Source: Gulosibacter sediminis
GTDB lineage: Bacteria > Actinomycetota > Actinomycetes > Actinomycetales > Microbacteriaceae
Length of the DNA stretch: 14,965 bases
NCBI RefSeq assembly: GCF_014904065.1
Contig: NZ_JACXJG010000006.1
Coordinates: 86,774 to 101,738 of the forward strand
Direction: 5' to 3'
The notes beneath the pieces are model-generated. The model searched no databases, was not told the origin of the DNA, and worked only from the letters and a program-made list of their open reading frames with translations. Of the stretch, positions 1-7,019 are shown one piece after another. Numbering within the stretch: the first letter of the stretch is position 1; each line of letters begins with the position of its first letter. A program made the translations under genes and the position numbers.

Positions 1-1
1 G

Positions 2-2023
2 AAGTGGGAGTTCGAGACCACCGCACGCATCTCGAGCTACATCACCGCGCTCGTCGCAGGCCCGTACCAGGAGTGGACCGACGAGCTCACCTCGTCGGAC
101 GGCCGCACGATTCCGCTCGGCGTATTCAGCCGCGCCTCGCTCGGCGAGTTCATGGACCCGGAGTACATCTTCGACATCACGAAGCGCGGCTTCGAGTTCT
201 ACGAGCGCGAGTTCGGCGTGCCGTACCCGTTCGACAAGTACGACCAGCTGTTTGTGCCCGAGTACAACATGGGCGCGATGGAGAACGCGGGCTGCGTCAC
301 CTTCACTGAAACGTACGTCTTCCGCTCAAAGGTGGCGGATGCGGTGCGCGAGCGCCGCGTCGTCACCATCCTGCACGAGCTCGGCCACATGTGGTTCGGC
401 GACCTCGTCACGATGAACTGGTGGAACGACCTCTGGCTCAACGAGTCGTTCGCCGAGTTCATCTCGACGCTCGCGACCGCCGAGGCGACTGAGTGGACGA
501 ACAACTGGGTCACCTTCCTCGCCTCCGAGAAGACCTGGGCCTACCGCCAGGACCAGCTGCCCTCGACGCACCCGATCGTCGCCGAGATCCGCGATCTTGA
601 CGACGTGCAGGTGAACTTCGACGGCATCACCTACGCCAAGGGCGGTTCGGTGCTGAAGCAGCTGTTCTTCTGGGTCGGCCGCGAGGCGTTCTTCAAGGGC
701 GTCAACGCGTACTTCACGAAGCACGCCTTCGGCAACACCGAACTGCGCGACCTGCTCGTTGAGCTCGAGGCGGCCTCGGGCCGCGACCTCAAGGACTGGT
801 CGCAGAAGTGGCTCGAGACGGCCGGTGTGAACACGCTGCGCCCGAAGATCGAGGTCGACGCCGAGGGCGTCGTCACGAAGTTCGTCATCGAGCAGACGGC
901 GACCGCCGACTACCCGACGCTGCGCCCGCACCGCCTCGGTGTTGGCCTCTACGACCTCAGCGACTCGGGCGACCTCGTGCGCCGCGAGCACCTCGAGCTC
1001 GACGTCGACGGCGCCGAGACCGACGTGACCGAGCTCGTCGGCAAGGTGCGCGGCGACCTCGTGCTCGTCAACGATGAGGACCTCGCGTACGCAAAGATTC
1101 GCTTCGACGAGCAGTCGCTCGCGACCGCCCTCGCGCACGCCTCGAACATCGGCGACCCGATGGCGCGCGGCCTCGTGCTCGCGAGCCTGTGGGATGCAAC
1201 GCGCGACGGCGAGCTGCCCGTGGCCGACTTTATCCAACACCTGCTCACCTCGGTCGAGCACGAGACCGAGTCGACGACGCGTCGTCAGCAGCTCGGCCAG
1301 CTCGTGGTCGCCGCCCGCCGCTTCACGCCGAAGGCGCAGCGCCAGGCGACGGTTGAGGGGGTGGCCGACCGCCTGCTCGAGCTTGCGAAGGGCGCCGAGC
1401 CAGGCTCAGATGCGCAGTTCGCGTTCGTCCGTTCGTTCAGTGACTTCGCCGCGACCGACGCGCAGCTCGACGCCGTGCAGGCGCTGCTTGACGGCAGCCT
1501 CGCGCTCGAGGGTCTCGAGATCGACACCGACCTCGGCTGGGAGCTGCTCACCGCGCTCGTCGCCGGGGGTCGGGCCGGCGAGGCCGAGATCGTCGCTCGC
1601 AACGAGCAGGACAAGACGTCGGGCGGCAACAAGCACGCCGCCGTCGCCCGCGCCGCAGCCCCGAACGCCGACGCGAAGCGCGCGGCCTGGGACCTCGTGT
1701 GGGTCGGCAGCGACCAGCCGAACGAGATCGTGCGCGCCACGATCTCGGGCTTCTGGCACGCTGACGACGAGCAGCTCGTCGCCTCGTACCTCGCGCCGTA
1801 CTTCGCCGAGTTGCGCAGCATCTGGGATTCGCGCAGCTTCCACAGCGCGGAAGACCTCATTGAGGGCTTCTACCCCACTTCGCTGCCGAGCGACGAGGTC
1901 GTCACGGCCGCTGAGGCCTGGCTCGATGCGAATGCGGATGCGCCCGCCGCGCTGCGCCGCATGATCGTCGAGGGCCTCGACGACACCCGCCGCTGCCTGC
2001 GCGTGCAGGCCGCCGCGAAGTAA
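2..2023 (+). CDS. pepN: Aminopeptidase N (M1 zinc metallopeptidase), 5' end missing
   Basis: This gene removes N-terminal amino acids from peptides in the cytoplasm using one zinc ion. It is open from the first bases of the window, so the N-terminal beta domain is missing; 673 residues remain of an expected 850 or so. The substrate-binding GAMEN motif is at fragment residues 91-95. The zinc motif HELGH is at 125-129, with the third ligand Glu at 148 in the stretch WLNESFAEF, giving the family spacing HExxH-x18-E. The transition-state Tyr is at about 211 in DGITYAKGG. The remaining ~400 residues are helical and rich in Glu, Ala and Leu, matching the ERAP1-like C-terminal domain. The zinc motif has Gly where most close relatives I know have Ala (HEMAH/HELAH), which is conservative. 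The gene ends at TAA just before a strong terminator. The family assignment is nearly certain; substrate preference cannot be read. Confidence 0.96.
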   Translation, partial: KWEFETTARISSYITALVAGPYQEWTDELTSSDGRTIPLGVFSRASLGEFMDPEYIFDITKRGFEFYEREFGVPYPFDKYDQLFVPEYNMGAMENAGCVTFTETYVFRSKVADAVRERRVVTILHELGHMWFGDLVTMNWWNDLWLNESFAEFISTLATAEATEWTNNWVTFLASEKTWAYRQDQLPSTHPIVAEIRDLDDVQVNFDGITYAKGGSVLKQLFFWVGREAFFKGVNAYFTKHAFGNTELRDLLVELEAASGRDLKDWSQKWLETAGVNTLRPKIEVDAEGVVTKFVIEQTATADYPTLRPHRLGVGLYDLSDSGDLVRREHLELDVDGAETDVTELVGKVRGDLVLVNDEDLAYAKIRFDEQSLATALAHASNIGDPMARGLVLASLWDATRDGELPVADFIQHLLTSVEHETESTTRRQQLGQLVVAARRFTPKAQRQATVEGVADRLLELAKGAEPGSDAQFAFVRSFSDFAATDAQLDAVQALLDGSLALEGLEIDTDLGWELLTALVAGGRAGEAEIVARNEQDKTSGGNKHAAVARAAAPNADAKRAAWDLVWVGSDQPNEIVRATISGFWHADDEQLVASYLAPYFAELRSIWDSRSFHSAEDLIEGFYPTSLPSDEVVTAAEAWLDANADAPAALRRMIVEGLDDTRRCLRVQAAAK

Positions 2024-2036
2024 CCGCTCGCAACGC

Positions 2037-2074
2037 AACAACGCCCGGCGCCCATTTGGGTGCCGGGCGTTGTT
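2037..2074. terminator. Bidirectional intrinsic terminator between pepN and the yeiH-like gene
   Basis: A 17-base stem (2037-2053 with 2058-2074) closes on the loop ATTT. All pairs are Watson-Crick except one G-T wobble. The arms begin AACAAC and end GTTGTT, so each strand carries a short A/U-containing tail. It lies between two convergent stop codons (2021-2023 and 2087-2089), so it can end transcription from both sides. Confidence 0.88.
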
Positions 2075-2086
2075 GTTGATGCCGCG

Positions 2087-3250
2087 TTACGGGAACAGCA
2101 CGCCGAAGAGCAGCGATGACAGGGCGAGGCCCGCGATGAGGTTGACGATCGTGCCGGCGAAGAACACGAGCACCGGCTTCCAGCCCGCGTCGCGCAGCGC
2201 GCCGAAGCGGAACTCGAGGCCGATCGACACGAACGCGAGCGTGAAGAACACCGTCTGCAGCGTCTTCGCGGCGCTCATGCCGTTGTCGAGCCACGCGCCG
2301 TCCTCGAGGGCGGCCGGGAACGCGGCGGCGAGCATCGACACAACGAGCGAGGCAGCGATGAAGCCGAGCACGAACTTCGGGAAGCGCGACCAGACCTCGC
2401 CCCAGCCCGAGCGGGTGACCTTCATCGCATCCACGCCGGCCGGGCGGTCGACGCGCAGGGTGAAGTAGATCGAGAGCGCCACCGCGACGAAGCCGATGAG
2501 GGCGTTCTGAATCATCTTGATGATCGAGGCGTACTGCAGCACCTCGTCGCCCGCGACGGCGCCGGCAGCGGTCACGGCGGCGGTCGTGTCGATGTTGCCG
2601 CCGATCCAGGCGCCGGTGACGATCGGCGAGAGGCCCATGAGGTCGGCGAGCCACGGCAGCAGGAAGATCGCGGGCAACGCGAAGACGATCACGAGGCCGG
2701 CGACGTAGGCGAGCTGCTCCTTCTTCGCGTGCACGGCACCCGCCGCAGCGACGGCGGCCGAGACGCCGCAGATCGAGAGCGCCGAGGCGAGCAGCGCGCG
2801 CAGGTGCGGCTCGAGGCCGATGCGGCCGGCGAACCACCAGGTGAAGAAGAAGACGACGGCGATGAGCAGGAGCGCCTGAAGCACCGCGGGCAGGCCCATG
2901 TCGAGGATCACGGTGACGTTCACGCCCGCGCCGAGCAGCACGAGGCCGATCTTGATGAAGAACTCGGTGCGGAAGCCGCCCGACATGCGGTCACGAATGC
3001 CGAGCAGGGAGAGGATGCCGTTGAAGGCGAAACCGAGGATGATCGCGTAGACGGGGAACTCGATCGACTTCGAAACCTGGCCGAACCAGGAGCCTTCCGT
3101 CCACTCGGGCAGGTTCGTCGTGAGCACCTGGACGAGCCATCCCAGGGCGAGCACGAGCACGAAGCCCGCGAAGCCCCAGGAGGGAGAACCCTGCGGCTGC
3201 TCCTGCGCGTCCTCGTGAACGATGGGCTCGTTCGTATTCGTAGTCGCCAT
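2087..3250 (-). CDS. YeiH/UPF0324 family putative sulfate exporter
   Basis: This is a 387-residue integral membrane protein of the UPF0324 (YeiH, Cons_hypoth698) family, annotated as putative sulfate exporters; transport of sulfate is not firmly shown for the family. About ten hydrophobic segments are visible, starting at residues 27-45. Family-type glycine-rich motifs are ICGVSAAVAAAGAV (160-173) and GAWIGGNIDTTAAVTAAG (213-230). The frame is open further upstream to a possible start at 3295, but the ATG at 3250 overlaps the stop of the small gene before it (TGATG). Residues before it would only read through that gene, so 3250 is preferred. A weak AAGGGG lies about 13-18 bases upstream. Translation is therefore probably coupled to the small gene. 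No cysteine or sulfur-assimilation gene is adjacent, so the substrate remains open. Confidence 0.85.
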   Translation of the reverse strand: MATTNTNEPIVHEDAQEQPQGSPSWGFAGFVLVLALGWLVQVLTTNLPEWTEGSWFGQVSKSIEFPVYAIILGFAFNGILSLLGIRDRMSGGFRTEFFIKIGLVLLGAGVNVTVILDMGLPAVLQALLLIAVVFFFTWWFAGRIGLEPHLRALLASALSICGVSAAVAAAGAVHAKKEQLAYVAGLVIVFALPAIFLLPWLADLMGLSPIVTGAWIGGNIDTTAAVTAAGAVAGDEVLQYASIIKMIQNALIGFVAVALSIYFTLRVDRPAGVDAMKVTRSGWGEVWSRFPKFVLGFIAASLVVSMLAAAFPAALEDGAWLDNGMSAAKTLQTVFFTLAFVSIGLEFRFGALRDAGWKPVLVFFAGTIVNLIAGLALSSLLFGVLFP

Positions 3251-3429
3251 CAGAGGAACAGCCCCTTGATGTCGGGGATGACCTGCAGCAGGCACAGCCC
3301 GAGAATCACGAGACCGACGGCGGTCGCCGCCCAGTCTTCGTTGAGCGAAAACTTGCCGTGCGCATCCGGCGCTTCGACGTTGCTCGGCGGCACGTCGGCG
3401 TATTCGCCAGATTGGTTCGCCTGGGACAT
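3250..3429 (-). CDS. Small one-helix membrane protein encoded ahead of the YeiH-like exporter
   Basis: This 59-residue protein is not assigned to a named family. It begins at ATG 3429 with AGGAG five bases upstream (3435-3439), a better ribosome site than the exporter gene has. Residues 1-28 are polar (start MSQANQSGEY). Then comes NEDW (30-33), followed by one hydrophobic helix at about 34-51 and a short end IPDIKGLFL. The stop TGA shares its A with the start codon of the exporter gene. The NEDW-plus-helix pattern resembles, from memory, the N-terminal segment of longer UPF0324 proteins, so it may be a detached first helix or a subunit of the exporter. That link is inference; the gene itself is well supported by its ribosome site, its codon use and the exact stop/start overlap. 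Confidence 0.8.
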   Translation of the reverse strand: MSQANQSGEYADVPPSNVEAPDAHGKFSLNEDWAATAVGLVILGLCLLQVIPDIKGLFL

Positions 3430-3434
3430 GGCGG

Positions 3435-3483
3435 CTCCTGTGTTACAAGATGTTCCGGTGACCTAACAATTCGTCATTGTAAC
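3435..3483 (-). promoter_or_regulatory. Promoter, possible operator dyads and ribosome site for the small-protein/exporter operon
   Basis: On the minus strand a good -10 box, TACAAT, lies at 3481-3476, with no clear -35. A 7-base inverted repeat GTTACAA/TTGTAAC (3442-3448 and 3477-3483, 28 bases between) has one half covering the -10 box and the other just ahead of the AGGAG ribosome site (3435-3439). A tighter dyad ACAAT-N5-ATTGT (3466-3480) lies between. This pattern suggests repressor binding, but no regulator is identified. Confidence 0.5.
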
Positions 3484-3550
3484 CACGGCGCGTTGCTCTG
3501 GGGTTGCCCCGAGGTAACGGGCGATGCAGGATTTCTCACGCTTGGCGCCC

Positions 3551-3556
3551 TACGCT
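3551..3556 (+). promoter_or_regulatory. Putative -10 box (TACGCT) for the mscS-type gene
   Basis: TACGCT fits the actinobacterial TANNNT pattern and ends 10 bases before the ATG at 3567. No Shine-Dalgarno sequence is visible between them, so the transcript is likely leaderless or nearly so. No -35 box is evident. Confidence 0.45.
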
Positions 3557-3566
3557 CGTTGACGAT

Positions 3567-4496
3567 ATGCAAGAGATTTTCGACAACGTCATCACCGCAC
3601 TCGGCCCGTTCTGGCCACTGGTGCAGGTCATCCTCATCATCGTCGGCGCCTGGCTGGCGCACTGGTTGCTGCAACAGCTGATCAAGCGCTTCGTGCGGCA
3701 GATTGTCGAGGGGGTGAAGCGCAAGCGAGGCGCCGACGACACCCAGATGCTCGCGATTCGCTCGCCGCTCGAGTCGGTGCGCACCGTGCAGCGCACCCGC
3801 ACGATCGGGCAGGTGCTGTCGAACATCCTCACCGTCGTCATCGTCATCATCGTGGTGCTCTGGTGTATCGGAGTCATCAGCCCGAGCTTCCTCCAGTCGC
3901 TCACCGTGCTTTCCGCTGCGATCGGTGCCGGTCTCGGTTTCGGTGCGCAGAAGGTCGTCGGCGACGTACTCAACGGCATGTTTATGGTGATCGAAGACCA
4001 GATCGGCGTCGGCGACGACGTCGACATGGAGTACGCGATCGGCACGGTCGAGGCCGTCGGCATTCGCGTCACCCAGGTGCGCGACGTCTACGGCCAGCTC
4101 TGGTACGTACGCAACGGTGAGATTCAGCGGGTCGGAAACTACTCGCATGGCTGGAACCGGGCGATCATCGACCTGCCTGTGCCGTATTCCGAAGACCGCG
4201 AGCGCGTTCAGCGCCTCGTCGAGCAGGTCGGCAGCGACATGTACGAAGACATCGACTGGATGATGAAGCTGCTCGAGAAGCCGAGCGTGTGGGGCCTCCA
4301 GACCCTCTCGGCCGACGCGGTCATCATGCGCCTCGCGGTGAAGACCTCACCGGGCGAGCGGTGGAGCGTCGAGCGCGAGTTGCGCGCGCGCATCCAGGAT
4401 GCACTCAAAGCCGAGAATATCGCGCTGCCGCCAATGAACCTCGTGCGCTTCGACGGCCCCAACGGCATTGAGCCCCACCCGGCCGAGGAGGACTAA
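3567..4496 (+). CDS. MscS family small-conductance mechanosensitive channel
   Basis: This is a 309-residue inner-membrane channel of the MscS type, which opens under membrane tension to release solutes during osmotic downshock. Three hydrophobic segments are visible at about 16-38, 85-105 and 112-135. The third is the pore helix with the Ala/Gly packing expected of MscS (AAIGAGLGFGAQ), followed by the conserved VVGDVLNGMF and EDQIGVGD. The beta domain follows (GTVEAVGIRVTQVRD), and then an alpha/beta C-terminal region. I chose ATG 3567 because the next upstream start (3504) would add 21 residues of unhydrophobic sequence across the promoter. The stop codon overlaps that of the convergent SDR gene. 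It is larger than minimal MscS (286 residues in E. coli). Family assignment is secure; ion selectivity and gating cannot be read. Confidence 0.93.
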   Translation: MQEIFDNVITALGPFWPLVQVILIIVGAWLAHWLLQQLIKRFVRQIVEGVKRKRGADDTQMLAIRSPLESVRTVQRTRTIGQVLSNILTVVIVIIVVLWCIGVISPSFLQSLTVLSAAIGAGLGFGAQKVVGDVLNGMFMVIEDQIGVGDDVDMEYAIGTVEAVGIRVTQVRDVYGQLWYVRNGEIQRVGNYSHGWNRAIIDLPVPYSEDRERVQRLVEQVGSDMYEDIDWMMKLLEKPSVWGLQTLSADAVIMRLAVKTSPGERWSVERELRARIQDALKAENIALPPMNLVRFDGPNGIEPHPAEED

Positions 4497-5311
4497 ACCG
4501 GCGTGCCTCGGCCGCGGAAGTGATCCATGCCGTGGTTAAGACCGAACGCGTCGAGGATGCGCTCGGCGGCGGGCACCGGCACGAGTCGTGTCGCGTAGAT
4601 CGTCGAGGCGAACGGCGGCGTGACGAGTCGCGCCCGGCCTCGCTCGATCGCCTTGAGGATCTGAATCGCGACGGCGCGCGGCTGCTGGATCGGTAGGAGG
4701 TGCGGGAAGCGCGTGGTCACCCCGGCGAACATGCCCGTGTCGATGTAATACGGGCACACGACGAGCGTGCGCACTCGCGACCCCTCGGCACGAAGCTCGT
4801 TGCGCAGCGCCTCGGTGAAGCCGACCGCCGCGAACTTGGACGCGGAATAGTCGGACTGCCGAGCGACCCCGACCAGCCCCGCGGCCGAGGCGATGTTGAC
4901 GATGAGCCCGCGGTCGCGCCGCACCATGCCTGGCAACACATACCGGGTCGTCGTGTGCAGCGCGATCGCGTTCACTTCGTAGGTGCGGCGCACCTCGTCG
5001 CCGCTCGTGGCGGCGAAGGGCTTGCCCGTTGCGATGCCCGCGTTGTTGATCAGGATGTCGACGACGCCGAAGCGTGCCTCGGCCCGCGCCGCCGCGTCGG
5101 CCACCGCATCCTCATCGGTGACGTCAACGCGGGCGGTGATCACCTCGCTACCGAGCCGGCGCACCTGGGCCGCGACCCCATCGAGCTCGGCGAGGTCGCG
5201 ATCCCAGAGCACCACCCCAGCCGCGCCGCGCGTGGCGGCGCCGAGCGCGAGGAGTCGACCAATGCCGCGCGCGGCACCCGTAATCAGCACGATTCGTCCC
5301 TGAATCTTCAT
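4493..5311 (-). CDS. SDR family NAD(P)-dependent oxidoreductase
   Basis: This is a 272-residue classical short-chain dehydrogenase/reductase acting in the cytoplasm. The cofactor motif TGAARGIG is at 11-18. An Asp at 37 after the second strand (VVLWDRD) favours NAD(H) over NADP(H). NNAG is at 89-92. The catalytic tetrad is complete: Asn114, Ser142, Tyr155 and Lys159 (YSASK). It resembles retinol-dehydrogenase-like SDRs in having PFA after NNAG-type sequence and a C-terminal extension, but the substrate cannot be deduced. The start is ATG 5311 with TAGCAT six bases upstream and no ribosome site, which indicates leaderless translation. It is divergent from the haemoglobin gene across 55 bases and overlaps the mscS-type gene by four bases at its stop (TAG at 4495-4493). 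Confidence 0.92.
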   Translation of the reverse strand: MKIQGRIVLITGAARGIGRLLALGAATRGAAGVVLWDRDLAELDGVAAQVRRLGSEVITARVDVTDEDAVADAAARAEARFGVVDILINNAGIATGKPFAATSGDEVRRTYEVNAIALHTTTRYVLPGMVRRDRGLIVNIASAAGLVGVARQSDYSASKFAAVGFTEALRNELRAEGSRVRTLVVCPYYIDTGMFAGVTTRFPHLLPIQQPRAVAIQILKAIERGRARLVTPPFASTIYATRLVPVPAAERILDAFGLNHGMDHFRGRGTPV

Positions 5312-5317
5312 GGGACG

Positions 5318-5323
5318 ATGCTA
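5318..5323 (-). promoter_or_regulatory. Leaderless -10 box (TAGCAT) for the SDR gene
   Basis: On the minus strand TAGCAT is followed by six bases and then ATG, the spacing expected when transcription starts at the start codon itself. No clear -35 is seen. Confidence 0.65.
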
Positions 5324-5354
5324 CGGCGGGCCGCATAGGTACTCGCCAACTGGC

Positions 5355-5360
5355 TAGGCT
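5355..5360 (+). promoter_or_regulatory. Leaderless -10 box (TAGGCT) for the truncated haemoglobin gene
   Basis: TAGGCT is followed by six bases and then ATG 5367, with no Shine-Dalgarno sequence. This matches the spacing of the divergent SDR promoter in the same 55-base gap. Confidence 0.68.
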
Positions 5361-5366
5361 GGTGCC

Positions 5367-5771
5367 ATGTCTGAGGCGCCGCTCCACACCCTCTATGACG
5401 AAGTCGGCGGAATGACGACCTTCGAAACGCTTGTGCGTCGCTTCTACGACGGCGTGCAGCAAGATCCGGTGCTCTGGCCCATGTACCCGGCCGACGACCT
5501 CGACGGTGCGATTTGGCGCCTGAGCCGGTTTCTCGGCCAGTACTTCGGTGGGCCGGCCACCTACTCGTCGATGCGCGGGCACCCTCGCCTGCGCATGCGC
5601 CACGTCGAATTTCATGTGAACCCCGACGCGCGCGACCGCTGGCTCACGCACATGAGTGCGGCCCTCGACACCATGAGCTTTTCGCCGATGGTGCGCTCGT
5701 CGATGGATGCCTACTTCGACCGCGCCGCGCACGCGATGGTGAACACATTCGAGCCGACGCCCGAGCGATAA
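5367..5771 (+). CDS. glbO: Group II truncated haemoglobin (trHbO type)
   Basis: This 134-residue cytoplasmic haem protein aligns well with Mycobacterium tuberculosis trHbO (128 residues). The expected haem-pocket residues are present: Tyr27 (B10), Tyr40 (CD1, in WPMYPADDL), proximal His79 (F8) within GHPRLRMRH, and Trp92 (G8). The QYFGGP motif at 58-63 replaces the usual QYWGGP, Phe for Trp. The family binds O2 and reacts with NO or peroxide; roles in protection from nitrosative stress or in terminal-oxidase support are proposed. The first 6-8 residues extend past the Mtb protein. The start ATG 5367 is supported by the -10 box spacing. It is convergent with the alcohol dehydrogenase across a two-way terminator. 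Confidence 0.94.
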   Translation: MSEAPLHTLYDEVGGMTTFETLVRRFYDGVQQDPVLWPMYPADDLDGAIWRLSRFLGQYFGGPATYSSMRGHPRLRMRHVEFHVNPDARDRWLTHMSAALDTMSFSPMVRSSMDAYFDRAAHAMVNTFEPTPER

Positions 5772-5786
5772 CCACCACGCGGAAAA

Positions 5787-5824
5787 CGAGCAACGCCCCG
5801 GCCTGACGACCGGGGCGTTGCTCG
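5787..5824. terminator. Bidirectional intrinsic terminator between glbO and the alcohol dehydrogenase
   Basis: A perfect 15-base stem, CGAGCAACGCCCCGG (5787-5801) with its complement at 5810-5824, encloses an 8-base loop. It lies between the two convergent stops (5769-5771 and 5836-5838). There is an A-run (5783-5786) on one side, giving a U-tail for minus-strand transcripts; the plus-strand tail is not T-rich. Confidence 0.85.
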
Positions 5825-5835
5825 TAGTGCGGTGC

Positions 5836-6942
5836 TTACCGTTCGAAGACGAGCACGGGCTTGATAACCTCGCCCGACTTCGACGCCTCGAAGGCCTCGT
5901 TGATCTGCTCGAACGAGAAGGTCTTCGAGATCTTCTCGATCGGGAACTTGCCGAGGCGCCACAGGTGCACGAGGCGCGGAATGAAGTCCTGCGGCACGGC
6001 GTCGCCCTCGACGATGGTCTTGAACGACCAGCCCTTGATGAGCGAGGCGCCCACCTCGAAGTTCACCTCGGCGCCGGGCTTCGCGGCACCGACGAGGCCA
6101 AGGGTGCCCTTCACTGCGAGCAGCGGCGCGGCCGAGCTCGTCACGGCGGGCACGCCCGTGGTGTCGAGCACGAAGTCGAGCCCGCGGCCGCCGGTGATCT
6201 CGGCAACGCGAGCCTCGACGTCTTCCTTACCCGAGTTGATGCTGTGGGTCGCCCCAAGCTCCTTCGCGAGCGCGAGGCGGTCGTCGTTGAGGTCGAGCGC
6301 GATGATCGTGGTGGCGCCGATGGCGGCGGCCGCCATGATCGCGGCCGAGCCGACCGCGCCGGTGCCGAAGACACCCACGCTTGCGCCGGCGCCGACCTGG
6401 AGCGAGTTGATGATCGCGCCGGCTCCGGTCGAGAGGCCGCAACCGAGCGGACCGAGCAGTTCGAGCGGGGCGTCGTCGTCAACCTTCACGACGTTGCGTT
6501 CGGTCGCGATCGCATAGCTCGCGAAGCTCGACTGGCCGAAGAAGTTGCTGCTGACGGGCTCACCGTCGCGGCTGATGGCGCTCGTTCCGTCGGTGCGACC
6601 GCCGCCGAAGTTGTAGGCGTTGAACTCGAGGCAGTACGCCGGCTTGCCGCCGAGACAGTTGTCGCAGTGGCCGCACGAGTTAAAGCCGAGCACGACGCGG
6701 TCGCCGGGCTTCACCGAGGTGACTGCGTCGCCAACCGACTCAACGACACCAGCGCCCTCGTGGCCGAGCACGACCGGGAAGTTCGTCGGGTACCCACCGT
6801 CACGAATGAACGCGTCGGTGTGACAGACACCGGTCGCGACGAGCTTGACGCGAATCTCGTTGGCACGCGGGTCCTCGATTTCGAGGGTCTGAATTTCAAA
6901 ATCGGCGGAGGCCGCCGAAACGACTGCTGCACTAATTTGCAT
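5836..6942 (-). CDS. Zinc-dependent NAD alcohol dehydrogenase (aryl/benzyl alcohol dehydrogenase-like)
   Basis: This 368-residue medium-chain dehydrogenase oxidises an alcohol to an aldehyde with NAD. Catalytic zinc ligands are Cys40, His61 with Glu62 (GHEGAG), and Cys168 (GPLGCG). The structural zinc loop has four cysteines at 90, 93, 96 and 104. The nucleotide motif GTGAVG is at 193-198, with Asp217 (IALDLND) favouring NAD. The VCHTDAF start of the catalytic domain and the GPLGCGLSTGAGA stretch are like benzyl/aryl alcohol dehydrogenases (XylB type), so an aromatic substrate is likely but unproven. ATG 6942 is chosen because AAGGAGAA lies directly ahead of it; an in-frame GTG at 6987 is less convincing. 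No aromatic-degradation genes are adjacent. A lipoprotein gene lies 77 bases upstream on the same strand with no terminator between, so partial co-transcription is possible. Confidence 0.93.
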   Translation of the reverse strand: MQISAAVVSAASADFEIQTLEIEDPRANEIRVKLVATGVCHTDAFIRDGGYPTNFPVVLGHEGAGVVESVGDAVTSVKPGDRVVLGFNSCGHCDNCLGGKPAYCLEFNAYNFGGGRTDGTSAISRDGEPVSSNFFGQSSFASYAIATERNVVKVDDDAPLELLGPLGCGLSTGAGAIINSLQVGAGASVGVFGTGAVGSAAIMAAAAIGATTIIALDLNDDRLALAKELGATHSINSGKEDVEARVAEITGGRGLDFVLDTTGVPAVTSSAAPLLAVKGTLGLVGAAKPGAEVNFEVGASLIKGWSFKTIVEGDAVPQDFIPRLVHLWRLGKFPIEKISKTFSFEQINEAFEASKSGEVIKPVLVFER

Positions 6943-6945
6943 GAG

Positions 6946-6953
6946 TTCTCCTT
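6946..6953 (-). promoter_or_regulatory. Ribosome binding site deciding the alcohol dehydrogenase start
   Basis: AAGGAGAA on the minus strand ends three bases before ATG 6942, and its AGGAG core has five-base spacing. It is the strongest ribosome site around this gene and argues against the upstream GTG at 6987. Confidence 0.8.
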
Positions 6954-7019
6954 TTTCCTGACAGGCGCCACCGTACTCCTTCTGCACGGGGAATGCATGC
7001 AGACTCGTTGATGTGTGTG

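Noticed and set aside
3251..3295. Longer N-terminus for the YeiH-like exporter
   Set aside because: The extra 15 residues are read from inside the small gene and have no better ribosome site; the ATG at 3250 forms an exact stop/start overlap.
2729..3466. Plus-strand open frame of 245 codons opposite the exporter and the small gene
   Set aside because: Low-complexity charged sequence, no ribosome site, and it runs through the promoter of the opposite-strand genes. It is a GC-bias shadow.
3504..3566. Longer N-terminus for the MscS-type channel
   Set aside because: The extra 21 residues cover the probable -10 box and are unlike a channel N-terminus.
5818..7011. Plus-strand open frame of 397 codons opposite the alcohol dehydrogenase
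   Set aside because: It is rich in Arg, Glu and Asp with no recognisable domain, and mirrors the codon bias of the real gene on the other strand, which has full zinc and cofactor motifs.
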